From Rhodoferax sp. (lineage in GTDB: Bacteria > Pseudomonadota > Gammaproteobacteria > Burkholderiales > Burkholderiaceae_C), in NCBI GenBank assembly GCA_008015235.1, contig SSFF01000003.1, positions 370,145-434,144 on the forward strand: a stretch of DNA of 64,000 nucleotides, written 5' to 3'. The notes under the pieces were generated by a model. It did not search any database. It was given only the letters and a program-made list of their open reading frames with translations, and was not told the origin of the DNA. Within the stretch, counting starts at the first letter, position 1, and each line of letters begins with the position of its first letter. The translations under genes and the position numbers were made by a program. Shown piece after piece: positions 37,289 to 45,808 of the stretch.

Positions 37289-38733
37289 AGCCCGGCCTGT
37301 TGGCACGCCGCGCCGTGGGCGCAGCCATCGTCGCGGGCGGCGCGACCTCGCTGCTGGGGCCGGTGCATGGCCAGGCCGACCTGTCGGACGCCGTGCAGGG
37401 CGAGCACACCGCCGGGGCCGCCACGGCCTTTGTGAGCGGCCGCAACGCCTTTTCCATGCCCTTTGCCACGCTGGACGACGCCGAGCGCGCCCGCTTTGCC
37501 GTGGGCAACTCGTTTTTCCGGCGCAACTGGGTGCAGGCTCCCGCGTCGACCACGGCACGTGACGGCCTGGGCCCGCACTTCATCGCCCGCAGCTGCGGCG
37601 GTTGCCATGTGCAGGACGGCCGGGGCGCACCGCCGGAGGTGCGCAAGGACGGCAAGCATGAACAACCGGTGGGTCTGCTGGTGCGCCTGTCCGTGCCCGG
37701 CGTGGGCGCGAACGGTGGCGTGGTGCCAGACCCGGTGTACGGCGACCAGCTCAACAACGCAGCCGTCGAAGGCGTGCAGCCCGAAGGCCTGGTGCGCATC
37801 CGTACACAGCCGTTGCACGGCCGCTTTGCCGATGGCACGCGCTACACCCTGCAAAAGCCCGTCTATACCTTGGACACGCTGGCCTACGGGCCACTGGCGC
37901 CCGGCGTCATGCTCTCGCCACGTGTGGCACCACAGATTGCCGGCGTGGGCCTGATCGAAGCCATCCGCGACGACGACATCCTGGACAACGAGCGCCGCCA
38001 GCAGGCCAGCGGCGGCCCGGTGCGCGGGCAGGTGAACCGGGTCTGGGACGACTTTGCGCAGGCCCTGCGCATCGGCCGCCTGGGCTGGAAAGCCAACCAG
38101 GCCAGCGTAGCCAGCCAGACCGCAGGCGCCTTCCTGGGCGACATCGGCATTACCTCGCCCCAGCACCCGACCGAGGCCTGCATGCCTGCACAAAAGGACT
38201 GTCTGGCTTCACCCAAAGGCGCACACGGCCAGGACACGGAAATCGACGCACGCACGCTCTCGGACGTGATCTTCTACCAGGCCACACTGGCCCCGGCTGC
38301 CCGGCGCAAGGTGGATTTGCCGCAAGTGCAGCGTGGCGCCGCCCTGTTTGCCCAGGCCCAGTGCGACAGTTGCCACCGCCCCAGCTACATCACCGGCGAC
38401 GCCCCCTTTGCCGGGCTGAGCAGCCCCAAGGTCAAGGGATTGAAGATATGGCCCTACACCGACTTGCTGCTGCACGATATGGGCGAGGCATTGGCCGACG
38501 GCCGCCCCGACTACGCTGCCAATGGCCGCCAGTGGAAGACACCACCGCTGTGGGGCGTGGGGCTCATCCGCGACGTGAACGGCCACCAGCGCCTGTTGCA
38601 CGACGGGCGCGCCCGGGGCGTAATGGAAGCAGTGCTCTGGCACGGCGGCGAGGCCACGGCCGCACGCGAGCAGGTGCGCCGCCTGAACGCCAAAGACCGT
38701 GCCGCCCTGGTGGCGTTCGTGGAGTCGCTGTGA
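37285..38733 (+). CDS. Di-heme oxidoreductase, MauG/peroxidase-like (DUF1111)
   Basis: A 482-residue periplasmic c-type cytochrome of the di-heme oxidoreductase (thiol oxidoreductase, DUF1111) family. A signal peptide is at about 1-30. Two heme-binding motifs are present: CGGCH at 104-108 and CDSCH at 360-364. The C-terminal KIWPYTDLLLHDMGEAL and FRTPPLWGVG-like segment KTPPLWGVGL are family marks. The ATG overlaps the stop of the upstream imelysin gene, and its own stop overlaps the next start. It probably oxidises or reduces an iron complex or a protein partner in the cluster; the substrate is unknown. Confidence 0.9.
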   Translation: MKPGLLARRAVGAAIVAGGATSLLGPVHGQADLSDAVQGEHTAGAATAFVSGRNAFSMPFATLDDAERARFAVGNSFFRRNWVQAPASTTARDGLGPHFIARSCGGCHVQDGRGAPPEVRKDGKHEQPVGLLVRLSVPGVGANGGVVPDPVYGDQLNNAAVEGVQPEGLVRIRTQPLHGRFADGTRYTLQKPVYTLDTLAYGPLAPGVMLSPRVAPQIAGVGLIEAIRDDDILDNERRQQASGGPVRGQVNRVWDDFAQALRIGRLGWKANQASVASQTAGAFLGDIGITSPQHPTEACMPAQKDCLASPKGAHGQDTEIDARTLSDVIFYQATLAPAARRKVDLPQVQRGAALFAQAQCDSCHRPSYITGDAPFAGLSSPKVKGLKIWPYTDLLLHDMGEALADGRPDYAANGRQWKTPPLWGVGLIRDVNGHQRLLHDGRARGVMEAVLWHGGEATAAREQVRRLNAKDRAALVAFVESL

Positions 38734-39809
38734 GGCGCCGCACGGCCTTGGGTTTGGTGTCTTTTTGGCACCTAGCCCCCGTAGACATTGCGCAGGCAGC
38801 TAGCAAATCAGGAGCATCTGCAGCGGGTGTTGGCAGCGCTCCCGTCGTTGCGGCACCCTATGTGTCGGCGCAGACCCTGTTGACCACACTGCTGCGCACG
38901 CACTACCTGCCCGCTGCCGAGGCTTTCACGGACCAGGCCGACAAGCTGCACCGCGCACTGGCGTCCTCCCAAACCCCCTGGAGCAGCCTGCGCCCGGCCT
39001 GGATTTCCACCATGCTGGCCTGGGAACACCTGAGCGCGGTGGCGGTGGGGCCGGTCCTGGAGCGCCGCGCGCTGCGTGCCATCGACTTCTGGCCCACCCG
39101 TCCGGCGCAAATTGCCCGTGCACTGGGCCAGGTGGATCTGGCAGGTGGTCGCGTCATCGACATGGAAACCACGGGGGCGAGCGCCCGCGGGCTGCCCGCC
39201 CTGGAGTGGCTGCTGTTTCGCCACACCGGACAGAGCGCTGAGCGCGCCTTTGCCAGCGCCTGCGCCGCCCATGTGCTGCAGGAAGCCCATGCACTGGCAC
39301 AAGGCTACGCTGCCCTGGCACAGGCCGAACGTGAAGAAAGCGATGCCTGGGCGCTGTACGGCGAGTGGTACGGCCAGGCCGTGGGCGCACTGGACCAGTT
39401 GCGCATCAAGCGCCTGGTGGCCGACACCCGCGGCAAGGACAGCAGCCCCTGGGCACGCGGTGTCAGTGGCCAGACCCGCGCCAGCTGGAGCACCCAGGTG
39501 CGTGCCATCGAACGCTTTCTGGTCGGCTCCCCCGAGGAACGCACACTGGCCGCACAACGCGGCCAGCTTTGGCCTGTGCCCGGCAGCCTGGATAGCCTGC
39601 TGCTGGGGCGTGGCCATATCCGCCAGAGCCAGATGCTGCGCACCGCCTGTGCCCAGGCCGTGCGGGCCGTGGAGGCCGCCGACCCGACGAAGGCGCGCAG
39701 CTGCCAGACCGCGCAGCGCGCTCTGGCCAATGCCAGCGCCCTGCTCGACCACATGGCGGGCGCGGTGTTGCAGATCACATTGGGCTTCACCGATGCCGAC
39801 GGCGACTGA
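38730..39809 (+). CDS. Second imelysin-family protein
   Basis: A 359-residue exported imelysin-like protein, the usual third gene of the cluster. GTG at 38730 is chosen because it overlaps the previous stop (GTGA) and GGAG lies five bases before it. The GxHxxE motif is replaced: the equivalent stretch reads GLPALEWLLF, so the histidine is lost and metal binding may differ from the first imelysin. Residues about 14-28 (LAPVDIAQAASKSG) are encoded by an interspersed repeat at 38767-38816, inside or just after the signal peptide. Location in the periplasm is inferred. Confidence 0.85.
   Translation: MRRRTALGLVSFWHLAPVDIAQAASKSGASAAGVGSAPVVAAPYVSAQTLLTTLLRTHYLPAAEAFTDQADKLHRALASSQTPWSSLRPAWISTMLAWEHLSAVAVGPVLERRALRAIDFWPTRPAQIARALGQVDLAGGRVIDMETTGASARGLPALEWLLFRHTGQSAERAFASACAAHVLQEAHALAQGYAALAQAEREESDAWALYGEWYGQAVGALDQLRIKRLVADTRGKDSSPWARGVSGQTRASWSTQVRAIERFLVGSPEERTLAAQRGQLWPVPGSLDSLLLGRGHIRQSQMLRTACAQAVRAVEAADPTKARSCQTAQRALANASALLDHMAGAVLQITLGFTDADGD
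38767..38816 (-). repeat. Interspersed ~50-bp repeat, copy 6 (inside second imelysin gene)
   Basis: On the minus strand: TGCTCCTGATTTGCTAGCTG, then CCTGCGCAATGTCTA, then CGGGGGCTAGGTGCC. It is translated in the N-terminal region of the protein from the other strand. Confidence 0.8.
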
Positions 39810-39813
39810 TTCC

Positions 39814-40917
39814 ATGCCTGGCCGCCTGACACGCCGCGCTGCACTGCAGTGCGCGCTGGCTTGGGGCCTGGGTTCGCTGAGCGGCATGCCACAGGCTGGC
39901 CAGGCCCGACAGCCCGCGCAGTGGCTGGTGTCGTGGTACCACGGTACCCAAGCCTGGGCAGGCCTGTGGCAGGACGGGCGCATCCTGCGCCGCACCCCCC
40001 TGCCCGCACGCGCCCACCAGCTGCTGGAACTCCCCCCCACACGCCGCACAGGCCCGCGCATGGCTCTGGCAGTGGCGCGTCGCCCCGGTGAATACCTGCT
40101 GCGCTGGAACCCGGCCACGGGCCGCGTGCAGCACCATCACGCCATGGAAGACGACCGCTTTCTGGCCGGTCATGCCGTCTACTCGCCGGAACTGGAGACC
40201 TTGTTCACCACCGAAACCGACGCTGCCAGCGGGCAGGGCCTGGTGGTGGCCCGCGACCCACGCAGCCTGCAGCGCCGATTCGAATGGGCCAGTGGCGGCG
40301 TGGGCCCCCACGCGCTGCTGTGGGAGCCACCCCGTGCGGGCCAGCCCCGCCCCACCCTGCTGGTGGCCAATGGCGGGATCCTGAACCTGCCCGAGACCGG
40401 ACGGCGCAAGCTGAATCTGGGCGCCATGGATTCGAACCTGACGCGGCTCGACGCCTTCACCGGTGACATCCTGGGCCAATGGCGCCTGGGCGACCCGCAC
40501 TTGAGTCTGCGCCACCTCGCCCGCGCGCAAGACGGGACGGTCGGCATTGCCCTGCAGGCCGAACACCCCGACCGCACCGTGCGCCCCCAGGCCCCGGCAC
40601 TGGCACTGCTGGACACACAGGGCCTGCGCGCCCTGCCTGCCCCCACCGGAGAGGCAGCAGCCCACTGGGATGGTTATGCGGGCGACATTGCCTGCACGGG
40701 CGACACGTTCTGGGTGACGGCTCCGCAGGCGGGATGCCTGATGGCCTGGCGCTCCAACGGCAGTGCGGCCCGCACTACGCCCCTGGAGGGGGTTTGCCCG
40801 GTGGGTGTGGCAGACGGCGAAGTCTGGGCCCTGGGAACCCGCGCCTTCCAGCATGGGATCCGACAGGCGGCCACCGAACGGACACAGTGGGACAACCATT
40901 TGCTGCATTGGGTTTAA
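39814..40917 (+). CDS. DUF1513 protein (Tat-like signal), imelysin cluster
   Basis: A 367-residue exported protein of family DUF1513, predicted beta-propeller. The N-terminus RLTRRAALQCALAWGLG resembles a twin-arginine signal. Family features are YSPELETLFTTETD, GGVGPHALLWEP, LVANGGI and LDSSL-like MDSNLTRLD. An in-frame ATG at 39793 is also possible; neither has a strong ribosome binding site, and coupling to the preceding stop is likely. A paralogue is encoded at 41286-42425. DUF1513 genes closing imelysin/di-heme clusters are common; the role is unknown. Confidence 0.87.
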   Translation: MPGRLTRRAALQCALAWGLGSLSGMPQAGQARQPAQWLVSWYHGTQAWAGLWQDGRILRRTPLPARAHQLLELPPTRRTGPRMALAVARRPGEYLLRWNPATGRVQHHHAMEDDRFLAGHAVYSPELETLFTTETDAASGQGLVVARDPRSLQRRFEWASGGVGPHALLWEPPRAGQPRPTLLVANGGILNLPETGRRKLNLGAMDSNLTRLDAFTGDILGQWRLGDPHLSLRHLARAQDGTVGIALQAEHPDRTVRPQAPALALLDTQGLRALPAPTGEAAAHWDGYAGDIACTGDTFWVTAPQAGCLMAWRSNGSAARTTPLEGVCPVGVADGEVWALGTRAFQHGIRQAATERTQWDNHLLHWV

Positions 40918-40930
40918 CAAAGGTATTGCA

Positions 40931-40963
40931 ATGCGAGTAATTCGCATTTAGAATTACTCGCAT
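40931..40963. promoter_or_regulatory. Fur-like box with perfect 13-bp inverted repeat
   Basis: ATGCGAGTAATTC (40931-40943) and GAATTACTCGCAT (40951-40963) are a perfect inverted repeat around seven bases. The left part also fits the island's 21-bp Fur-like motif. It ends 15 bases before the Bfd-type start, overlapping the expected promoter or leader. Confidence 0.65.
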
Positions 40964-40978
40964 ATTCTGGAGCTGCCC

Positions 40979-41209
40979 ATGATCGTCTGTGTCTGCAAAC
41001 GTGTTTCCGACCGCGAAATCGCACGCTATGCGCATGCGGGCATGGGCTTTGACGACATTCAGATGGAGCTGGGGATTGCCACGCAATGCGGGCGCTGCGA
41101 GGACTGTGCCCGCTCGGTCGTGGCGCAATGCAGCGTGGGCCAGCCGTTGGCAGCCCTGCGGCAAGAAGGATGCGCCTGCGCTGCAGGCCCCGCATTGGCC
41201 AGCGCCTGA
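40979..41209 (+). CDS. bfd: Bacterioferritin-associated ferredoxin-like [2Fe-2S] protein
   Basis: A 76-residue Bfd-type protein. The four cluster cysteines follow the family pattern: Cys4 and Cys6 (MIVCVCKRVSD), Cys37 and Cys40 (QCGRC). In Pseudomonas, Bfd docks on bacterioferritin and reduces the mineral core through its heme to release iron. The extra cysteines Cys43 and the C-terminal CACAAG tail are unusual. It is single, behind a Fur-like palindrome, about 8 kb from bfr. AGCTG rather than a strong Shine-Dalgarno precedes the ATG. Confidence 0.92.
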   Translation: MIVCVCKRVSDREIARYAHAGMGFDDIQMELGIATQCGRCEDCARSVVAQCSVGQPLAALRQEGCACAAGPALASA

Positions 41210-41230
41210 ACACTGCGCAGGCAGGCATGC

Positions 41231-41275
41231 TTCTTTATTGATAGCACACTGCGCTTGTTGCATGGGGCCAAGGCC
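41231..41275 (+). repeat. Interspersed ~50-bp repeat, copy 7 (bfd-DUF1513 intergenic)
   Basis: TTCTTTATTGATAGCACACT, then GCGCTTGTTGCA, then TGGGGCCAAGGCC. It is the most diverged copy, keeping TATTGATAGC and the GCGC core. It lies between two convergent genes. Confidence 0.5.
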
Positions 41276-41285
41276 CCCTTTTTCT

Positions 41286-42425
41286 TTAACTCTGCGCCAG
41301 ACGGACCCAGTGGTTGTCCACCTGCACGCCCTGCGGCCAGGCCAGCAGCCCGCCGGGCTCCTGCATGGACCAGCGCCCAGCGGTATTCAGGGATGACATC
41401 AGCACATCGGACCCTGGCACACCGCCCTGCAGGGCCACAAGTGCACCGGCCTCCTTGAGCTGCGCCACCACCCGGGTCGTCTCGGGCTGCTGCGGACTCC
41501 ACTGCACCACCACCCCGGCCCGCTGGCTGCTGATGAGAAAACCACCGTCGCGGGTGGGCGCAATGTCGCCGGCATAGCCATCCCCCAGCCCCTGTGCTGC
41601 CGGCAGCTGCAGCTGCGTGCCGTCCCACAAGGCCAGCAGGGGGGATTGGCGGCGTTGCAGGGCGTCTTCGTGTTCGTTCTGCATGACGATGCCCAGCAAC
41701 GGAGCCTGCCCTGGCAGCGGCGTGTTCCAGGCCATGTGGCGCAGGCCCAGGCGCCGGTCGGCCAGGCGCCACTGGCCCAGGCGCTCGCCGTTTTCGGGGC
41801 GAATGCGCACCAGCGACGAGTCCATGCGGTGCAGTTCGATCTTGCGGTCTCCCGGGGCCCGCAACACGCCACCGTTGGCCACGACCAGTGAGCCAGTGGC
41901 ATCGAGCAGAAGCTGGTGGGGTTCACTGCCGCCAGTGCGGAATTCCGACACGGTCTGCAGGCTGCGTACATCGCGCACCGACACCCAGCCCTGCCCGGTG
42001 CGGGGATCGGTTTCGGTGGTGTAGAGCCACTGCCCGTCGGCACTGACGACCACATGGCCTTCAAAAGTGCGCACGGCATCGTGCGTGGTCAGCAGGTTCT
42101 GCACCTGGGCCTGTGCATCCAGACGGGCCAGCCAGCGCCCTGGGCGGTTGGCCACCGCCACGAAGCCGCCATCGGGCAATGCCGCCAGGCCATGGGCGCG
42201 CGAAGGTACGGGCACCACAGCAGTGCGCAGCATGCGTTGCGCCGACCAATCAGGCTGCATCACACCCACCCAGTAAGCCTGCACCTGGCCATCGACGATG
42301 TTCGCTCCGGCCGTGGCCAAGGCCACCTTTCCCGTCGGCTCGGACAAAGCAGCCGCCCCTGCAGTTGCCGACCAACCCCAGCCCAAAGACATGCCCACCA
42401 ACGCCAAGAAATCTCGTTTTTGCAT
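41286..42425 (-). CDS. DUF1513 protein, second paralogue
   Basis: A 379-residue exported DUF1513 protein, paralogous to the one at 39814. It has a signal peptide (MQKRDFLALVGMSLGWGWS, a Sec- or Tat-like start), TFEGHVVVSADGQWLYTTETD, GGSEPHQLLLD, LVVANGGVLRAPG and LHRMDSSLVRI, each with a counterpart in the first protein. It is divergent from the siderophore receptor gene, sharing the Fur-like box at 42459-42479. Having a second copy outside the imelysin operon suggests a separate partner, perhaps the receptor. Confidence 0.87.
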   Translation of the reverse strand: MQKRDFLALVGMSLGWGWSATAGAAALSEPTGKVALATAGANIVDGQVQAYWVGVMQPDWSAQRMLRTAVVPVPSRAHGLAALPDGGFVAVANRPGRWLARLDAQAQVQNLLTTHDAVRTFEGHVVVSADGQWLYTTETDPRTGQGWVSVRDVRSLQTVSEFRTGGSEPHQLLLDATGSLVVANGGVLRAPGDRKIELHRMDSSLVRIRPENGERLGQWRLADRRLGLRHMAWNTPLPGQAPLLGIVMQNEHEDALQRRQSPLLALWDGTQLQLPAAQGLGDGYAGDIAPTRDGGFLISSQRAGVVVQWSPQQPETTRVVAQLKEAGALVALQGGVPGSDVLMSSLNTAGRWSMQEPGGLLAWPQGVQVDNHWVRLAQS

Positions 42426-42458
42426 AAAACCTCAAAAAAATTTGTATACGCATTGTAA

Positions 42459-42479
42459 TGCGAGTCGTTCTCATTTACA
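42459..42479. promoter_or_regulatory. Fur-like box between DUF1513 paralogue and siderophore receptor
   Basis: GCGAGTCGTTCTCATTTAC with flanking T and A, a variant of the island's 21-bp motif. It lies 34 bases before the minus-strand gene and 96 bases before the receptor start and may control both. Confidence 0.6.
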
Positions 42480-42574
42480 ATTCGTTTACTTTTTTTCTAG
42501 CCAGCCAGTTCCGAAAAGCCTTGCGCCATGCCGGATGTAGCCAGCCAAAGCCCTTGACTTGTTTGCTATTCCCC

Positions 42575-44881
42575 ATGCCCTCCCTGCGCAAAAAATCCAT
42601 ACAAAATCTCCCCCATGCCCGCACAGACATTGCGCAGGCAGCTATGCAACTGATAGCAAACCCGACGGGCTGGCTGGCCTTGACGCTGTCTGCCCCGGGC
42701 TTGGTGCTGGCCCAAGCCAGTGCGCCCACCCCGTCCCTGGCCCCCGTGGTCATCACGGAACAAGCCGAAGAGCCCCAGGGCAAGGACAGCCTGCGCACCA
42801 CCAAAACACAAATCGGCAAGGGCACCCAGGAACTGCGCGACATTCCCCAGTCGATCACTGTGGTGACCGAACGCCTGATCGACGACCGCAACCTGGACAC
42901 CCTGAAGGAAGTGCTGCACAACACGGCAGGCGTGACCTTTCTGGCAGCCGAAGGTGGCGAAGAGGACGTGCGGCTGCGCGGGTTCTCGCTGGCAGCCACC
43001 GGCGACATTTTTGTGGACGGCATCCGCGACCCAGCCTTCTACGACCGCGACACCTTCAACAACGACCGCATCGAACTGTTGCGCGGCTCGGCTTCCATGC
43101 TGTTCGGGCGTGGTTCTACCGGCGGTGCCGCCAACCAGGTCAGCAAGACCCCGCACCTGATGGACGAGCACCAGGTGGACCTGACCCTGGGCAGCTACAA
43201 CTTCCGCCGCGCCACCGGCGACTTCAACTTCCAGACCGGTGAAAGCTCTGCCCTGCGCCTGAACGTGATGAACACCAAGGCCGACAACAACGGCTCCGGC
43301 TCGCGCCTGGACAAATACGGCGTGGCCGCCGCCTACCGCTGGGGCATTGGCGAGGCCGATGAATTCCTGGCCTCGGTCACCGGCCTGTACAACAACAATG
43401 GCATGAACTACGGTCTGCCGTGGATCAAGCCCAGCAGCAACGCAGCCGCCAGCACCACCACCATGCTGCCCGCCGACCCCGAGGCTTACTACGGCATGGA
43501 AAGCGACTACAACAAGGGCAAGGCCGAAACCCTGACGCTGGGCCACACCCACCGCTTCCAGGATGGCGGCGAACTCAAGTCGGTCATGCGTGTAGGCGGC
43601 TACGACCGGGACCAACGCGCCAGCACCATCCGTTTTGCCTCCAACACCACGGGCCTGAACAACCTCAGCGACAGCACCGCGCTGACACGGGGTACCCAGC
43701 TGAAGATGCAGGACATGAACAACCTGGCACTGCAAAGCGACTACAGCAACAAGCTGCAGTGGCTGGGCCTGCGCCATGAAATCCTGACTGGCATCGACGT
43801 GGCCCGAGAAAACCGGCGCGTCTATGCCGACACACCGGGTCTGTCCGCCGCCACCCGCACCCAGTTCTACACCGAGCTGGGTTTGGCCAAGGCCAACACC
43901 GCCTACGGGGCGGGTGGCGTGGGCAGCGTGAACGAGTCGCTGCGCACCAAGTTCATCAACAACCAGTACGAGGCCACGGGCTGGGGGGTGTATTTCCAGG
44001 ACCTGGTGCAGGTGGCCGAACACTGGAAGGCCCTGGCAGGCCTGCGCTACGACAACATGGTGGGCAACTACGACGTGTTCGGCTACAGCTACTCCGGCAG
44101 CGCCGGCAACCACAGCTACAGCAAGTTCACACAAACCTCGGTCACGCCCTACCAAATGCAGGTGGCGGGCTTCAGCCCGCGCGTAGGCGCCCTGTTCCAG
44201 CCCAATGACTTGCATTCTTACCACGTATCGCTGGGGTCGTCCTTCAACACCTCGGGGGAGACCTATTCGTTAAGTAGCGCCAATACCGACACCCCGCCCG
44301 AGCAAAGCGCCAACTTCGAGGTCGGCGCAAAGATCGACTCCGCGGACAAGCGCTTCACCACCCGCTGGGGCGCGTTCCACTCGGTCAAGTTCCACGAACG
44401 CAACACCGACCCCACCAGCAGCGCCGTGGTGCTGTCGGGACGACGCCATGTCAGTGGCCTGGAACTGGACATTACCGGGCGCCTGAATTCCCAGTGGGAA
44501 ATCTACGGCTCCTACATGTGGATGCCGGACGCACTGATCGACGTGGGTGGCAGCGGCAGCGAAGCCGCAGGTTCCCGCCCCAGCCTGACCCCGGTGCACT
44601 CTGGCACGGTCTGGGCCACCTACCAAGTCAACAGCCAATGGCGCGTGGGCGGTGGACTGAATTTCCGCAGCGAACAGACCCCCAACCGCAACCCTGGCTG
44701 GACCGTGCCCGGCTATGTCACCGCCGATCTGATGGCCGAGTACCGGATCAACGAGCGCTACCAGATCAAGACCAACCTCACCAACGTGGGAGACCTGCTA
44801 TATGCCGACGCCCTGTACTCGGGACATTACGTGCCCGGTGCAGGCCGCACGCTGCAGGCCACGTTGACCGCCAAGTTCTGA
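42575..44881 (+). CDS. TonB-dependent siderophore receptor, catecholate (Fiu) type
   Basis: A 768-residue outer-membrane receptor for ferric siderophores. After an extended signal region the plug shows KGTQELRDIPQSITVVTERL, GVTFLAAEGGEEDVRLRGF and FNNDRIELLRGSASMLFGRG; the barrel ends LTAKF. The pattern resembles Fiu-like catecholate receptors. The start at 42575 lies after the Fur-like box; the longer frame would begin inside it. Residues about 13-29 (HARTDIAQAAMQLIANP) come from an interspersed repeat, lengthening the signal peptide. It is followed by a 23-codon frame and tonB. Confidence 0.9.
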   Translation: MPSLRKKSIQNLPHARTDIAQAAMQLIANPTGWLALTLSAPGLVLAQASAPTPSLAPVVITEQAEEPQGKDSLRTTKTQIGKGTQELRDIPQSITVVTERLIDDRNLDTLKEVLHNTAGVTFLAAEGGEEDVRLRGFSLAATGDIFVDGIRDPAFYDRDTFNNDRIELLRGSASMLFGRGSTGGAANQVSKTPHLMDEHQVDLTLGSYNFRRATGDFNFQTGESSALRLNVMNTKADNNGSGSRLDKYGVAAAYRWGIGEADEFLASVTGLYNNNGMNYGLPWIKPSSNAAASTTTMLPADPEAYYGMESDYNKGKAETLTLGHTHRFQDGGELKSVMRVGGYDRDQRASTIRFASNTTGLNNLSDSTALTRGTQLKMQDMNNLALQSDYSNKLQWLGLRHEILTGIDVARENRRVYADTPGLSAATRTQFYTELGLAKANTAYGAGGVGSVNESLRTKFINNQYEATGWGVYFQDLVQVAEHWKALAGLRYDNMVGNYDVFGYSYSGSAGNHSYSKFTQTSVTPYQMQVAGFSPRVGALFQPNDLHSYHVSLGSSFNTSGETYSLSSANTDTPPEQSANFEVGAKIDSADKRFTTRWGAFHSVKFHERNTDPTSSAVVLSGRRHVSGLELDITGRLNSQWEIYGSYMWMPDALIDVGGSGSEAAGSRPSLTPVHSGTVWATYQVNSQWRVGGGLNFRSEQTPNRNPGWTVPGYVTADLMAEYRINERYQIKTNLTNVGDLLYADALYSGHYVPGAGRTLQATLTAKF
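42612..42660 (-). repeat. Interspersed ~50-bp repeat, copy 8 (inside siderophore receptor signal region)
   Basis: On the minus strand: TTTGCTATCAGTTGCATAGC, then TGCCTGCGCAATGTCTG, then TGCGGGCATGGG. It contains a GCTAT...ATAGC hairpin and is translated from the plus strand. Confidence 0.8.
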
Positions 44882-44906
44882 ACCGGAGAAAGGAAAACTA
44901 CCTGCC

Positions 44907-44978
44907 ATGCAAGCCCTCAGCATTGCCTTGAGCCTCGGATTCGCCGTCGGCCTGTCCTGGTGGGCGTTCGCAGCATGA
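44907..44978 (+). CDS. Putative 23-residue single-span membrane peptide
   Basis: An ATG at 44907, with AAGGAAAA some 12 bases upstream, opens a 23-codon frame that is almost wholly hydrophobic (MQALSIALSLGFAVGLSW, then WAFAA). Its stop overlaps the ATG of tonB in ATGA form, which is how coupled genes in this operon are arranged. It would be one transmembrane helix. Whether it is a real protein or a leader coupling translation to tonB cannot be decided from sequence. Confidence 0.45.
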   Translation: MQALSIALSLGFAVGLSWWAFAA

Positions 44979-45769
44979 CTGCCAACGCTTTACCGAGACG
45001 GCTGGCAGACTCCTACACTAATGGGATGCAAGCCAACGCCAGCACCTCCGCCGCACGCACCGCGCCACCGCCTGTCCCCTGGCAGCGGCACCCTGCCACC
45101 ATTGCCGTGGTGGTGGTCGGCCTGCATGCGGGCGTGTTGTGGGCCTTGCAGACCGGACTGCTGCGCCGTGCCGTGGAATCGGTAGTGCCTGCGGAGATTC
45201 TGGTGGAACTCTGGAGCCCTCCAGCCCCCGAAGTAGCCCCGGTGCCGCAAGCTCGCCCTGCGCCTGCCACGCCACGCAAGGCAGCTACCCCGGCAACGAC
45301 CACGGTGCCGCCATTGGCTGTGGCCACGCCCGAACCCACCAGCAACGCGCCAGCCCCTGTGCAAGCTGCACCAGTCGCTATCAATAACATAGCTACTTCT
45401 GCAGATTTCATGCGGGCGAATGAGCAAAATAGCACCAAATCGGCAGCGGGAAGCAATGCCAGCAATGCCCCCCCCGCTCCGCCCAGGATCGAGCTTCCTT
45501 CCAGCGATGCCGACTACCTCAACAACCCAAAGCCGCCCTACCCGGCCTTGAGCAAACGCATGGGTGAGCAGGGCAAGGTCGTCGTACGCACACTCATAGG
45601 TACCGATGGGCGGGCACAGGAGGTGCAGTTGCAGCAATCGAGCGGGTACGAGCGCCTGGACCAGGCAGCCCTCAATGCCGCCCGGCAGTGGCGTTATGTC
45701 CCTGGCAAGCGTGACGGCGTGCCCCAGGCCATGTGGTTCAACGTTCCTTTTACCTTCCAGCTGCAGTGA
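44975..45769 (+). CDS. tonB: Energy transducer TonB
   Basis: TonB links the proton-driven ExbBD motor in the inner membrane to outer-membrane receptors. The 264-residue product has an N-terminal helix (about 33-55, TIAVVVVGLHAGVLWAL), a Pro/Ala-rich periplasmic linker (about 70-165) and a C-terminal domain with YPALSKRMGEQGKVVVRTLI and SGYERLDQAALNAARQWRYVPGK. The linker contains VAINNIATSADFMRANEQNS, encoded by an interspersed repeat. The start is chosen for its overlap with the 23-codon frame; an ATG at 45026 is an alternative. exbB follows 39 bases later. Confidence 0.9.
   Translation: MTANALPRRLADSYTNGMQANASTSAARTAPPPVPWQRHPATIAVVVVGLHAGVLWALQTGLLRRAVESVVPAEILVELWSPPAPEVAPVPQARPAPATPRKAATPATTTVPPLAVATPEPTSNAPAPVQAAPVAINNIATSADFMRANEQNSTKSAAGSNASNAPPAPPRIELPSSDADYLNNPKPPYPALSKRMGEQGKVVVRTLIGTDGRAQEVQLQQSSGYERLDQAALNAARQWRYVPGKRDGVPQAMWFNVPFTFQLQ
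45376..45425 (+). repeat. Interspersed ~50-bp repeat, copy 9 (inside tonB linker)
   Basis: CGCTATCAATAACATAGCTA, then CTTCTGCAGATTTCA, then TGCGGGCGAATGAGC. It keeps the GCTAT...ATAGC hairpin. It is translated in frame in the TonB linker, a region that tolerates insertions. Confidence 0.75.
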
Positions 45770-45808
45770 GCCGCTGGAACACCAATAGACAATTTTGGAG
45801 TTAAGACA

